Assembly (NCBI RefSeq): GCF_000346465.2
Contig: NC_034016.1
Coordinates: 7,843,001 to 7,907,000 of the forward strand
From: Prunus persica
Lineage: Eukaryota; Streptophyta; Magnoliopsida; Rosales; Rosaceae
Direction of reading: 5' to 3'
Length of the DNA: 64,000 nucleotides
The notes beneath the pieces were generated by a model. That model did no database searches. It was not told the origin of the DNA and was given only the letters and a program-made list of their open reading frames with translations. Position 1 is the stretch's first letter; every line of letters begins with the position of its first letter. Made by a program: the position numbers and the translations under genes. Positions 62,841 to 64,000 of the stretch are shown piece by piece.

Positions 62841-64000
62841 GAGTCGTATGGTGACTTTTTGGCGAAATCCAATGGCTAAAACTATGCAATACAGCAACGA
62901 TTCAATTTCAGCACGCACTTCTTACGAACCCGGATTGTCCGATTTCATGGAACAATCGATATCAGATTGAGGCCAGAACTTGGGGAACATCATAATATTG
63001 TAGGAGGGGTCATTTGTTTGGTTTTGAGTGAAATCCAATCCCTAGAACTATACAATACACCAACCACTGCATTTCCGAACGAACATCGTACAAACATGAA
63101 TTGTCCAATTTCCATGACCAATTGATATCGGATTGATTCCAATGCTTGGGGAACATCATAATATGGTGGGGTTTCAGTGAAATCCAAACTCTCGAAAAAT
63201 ACAATACACCAGCCACTAAATTTCAGAACGAACTTCGTACGAACCTGAATTATTCAATTTCATGGACCAATTGATATCGACTTGAGCCCATAACTTGGGG
63301 AACATCATAACGTTGTGGGAGCAGTCATTTGGTGAGTTTTGAGTGAAATCCAACTGCCAAAACTATGCAATACACCAACCACTCCATTTCAGAACGCACC
63401 TCGTACCAACCTGAATTGTCCGATTTCATGGACCAATCGATATCAGAATGAGTCCAAAACTTGGGGAACATCATAATATTGTGGGAGGAGTCATTTGGTG
63501 GATGAAATCCAATCTATAGAACTATACAATACACCAACCACTCCAATAGAGAACGAACGTCGTACGAACATGAATAGTCCAATTTCTTGGACCAATCAAT
63601 ATCTGATTGAGCCCAAAACGTGGGGAACATCATAATGTGGAGGGAGGAATCATATGGTGAGTTTTCAGAGAAATCCAATTGCTAAAACTGTGCAATACAC
63701 CAACCACTCCATTTGAGAACGAACTTCGTACGAACTTGAATTGTCCGATTTCATGGACCAATCGATATCGGATTGAGTCCAAAACTTGGAAAACATCATA
63801 ATATGGTGGGAGGACTCATGTGGTGAGTTTTGGGTCAAATCCAATGGCTAAAACTATGCAATCCAACAACCACTCCATTTCATAATGAACTTCATACGAA
63901 TCTTAATTGTACAATTTCATGGACCAAACGATATCGGATTAAGCCCAAAGCTTGGAGAAAAACATAATATGGTGGGAGGATTCATTTGGTGAGTTTTGAG

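Larger units (their letters stand above)
50448..64000 (+). repeat. 166-bp satellite array, block 7
   Basis: The longest uninterrupted block, about 82 monomers, and it runs off the window end. It is dominated by TCCGATTTC and ACTATACAATACACC monomers. It has frequent variants TATCTTGAACTATGC with GTCAATTGGTGGG and CATTTCACAAC, and GAATAGTCC-class monomers spaced by multiples of 166. Several local higher-order repeats lie inside. Shortened monomers occur near 51,790, 52,735, 55,925, 57,215, 57,450, 57,535, 62,262, 63,170 and 63,500. No gene, RNA gene or further mobile element is visible in these 13.5 kb. Confidence 0.95.

Noticed and set aside
496..63216. Very many ~60-130 codon open frames on both strands with similar proteins (plus-strand type with HHNIVGGVIWWVL, minus-strand type with FPKFWTQSDIDWSMK)
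   Set aside because: They are translations of the satellite. The plus- and minus-strand types come from the same monomers; 166 is not a multiple of three, so each frame runs out after just over one monomer. They appear in every monomer free of a chance stop, with no promoter or codon-use signal. Longer ones arise where an indel joins two frames.
1..64000. CRISPR-like regular repetition
   Set aside because: The whole 166-bp unit repeats without unique spacers. The rest of the window is plant retroelement sequence.
1..64000. tRNA, rRNA, telomere repeats or a host gene
   Set aside because: I looked for long coding frames with domains, TTTAGGG runs and recognisable RNA gene landmarks in the non-satellite parts and saw none. 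A dedicated RNA search could still find something small in the LTRs.

Overview
This window is a piece of plant heterochromatin, most likely centromeric or pericentromeric. It contains no host gene that I can support. About 53.3 kb of the 64 kb (roughly 83%, on the order of 320 copies) is one satellite with a 166-bp monomer, arranged head to tail and in one orientation from the first base to the last. The other 17% or so is LTR-retrotransposon debris inserted into the array. Plant origin is inferred from a Ty3/gypsy pol fragment that reads like the plant Tekay/Del (chromovirus) lineage and from plant-style LTRs with 5-bp target duplications. From memory, a 166-bp centromeric satellite has been reported in Prunus (Rosaceae). 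I cannot check that here, so treat the genus as a weak guess.

Layout: satellite 1-10256; solo LTR A (minus strand) 10257-12070; satellite 12071-20075; solo LTR B (plus) 20076-22634; satellite 22635-32104; truncated second copy of the LTR A family 32105-32410; satellite 32411-41486; broken Ty3/gypsy pol fragment (minus; reverse transcriptase plus RNase H) about 41487-43113; satellite to 43850; solo LTR D (plus) 43851-45211; satellite 45212-47460; solo LTR C (minus, same family as B) 47461-50447; satellite 50448-64000.

The satellite is not a uniform array. Monomers fall into diagnostic variants, and blocks of variants recur at multiples of about 166 bp. These form short-lived higher-order repeats (HORs) with different periods in different places: a 314-bp dimer, 497/498-bp trimers, a 652-bp tetramer, an 829-bp pentamer, a 1161-bp heptamer, a 1328-bp octamer and larger mosaics. 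Each has only about two or three copies. A divergent monomer class (marker GAATAGTCCAATTTCTTGG) recurs in the right third at spacings of 4, 7 or 8 monomers. The monomer carries a perfect 10-bp palindrome (TTCGTACGAA), part of which matches a relaxed CENP-B-box pattern, and a second near-palindromic stretch around CGATATCG.

Nothing here works as a gene set. The LTRs are solo, the pol fragment has a frameshift and a stop codon, and the many ~64-codon open frames on both strands are shadows of the satellite. The biological content is the history of the array: local amplification, CpG decay, small deletions, retroelement insertion, and loss of the internal parts of those elements.
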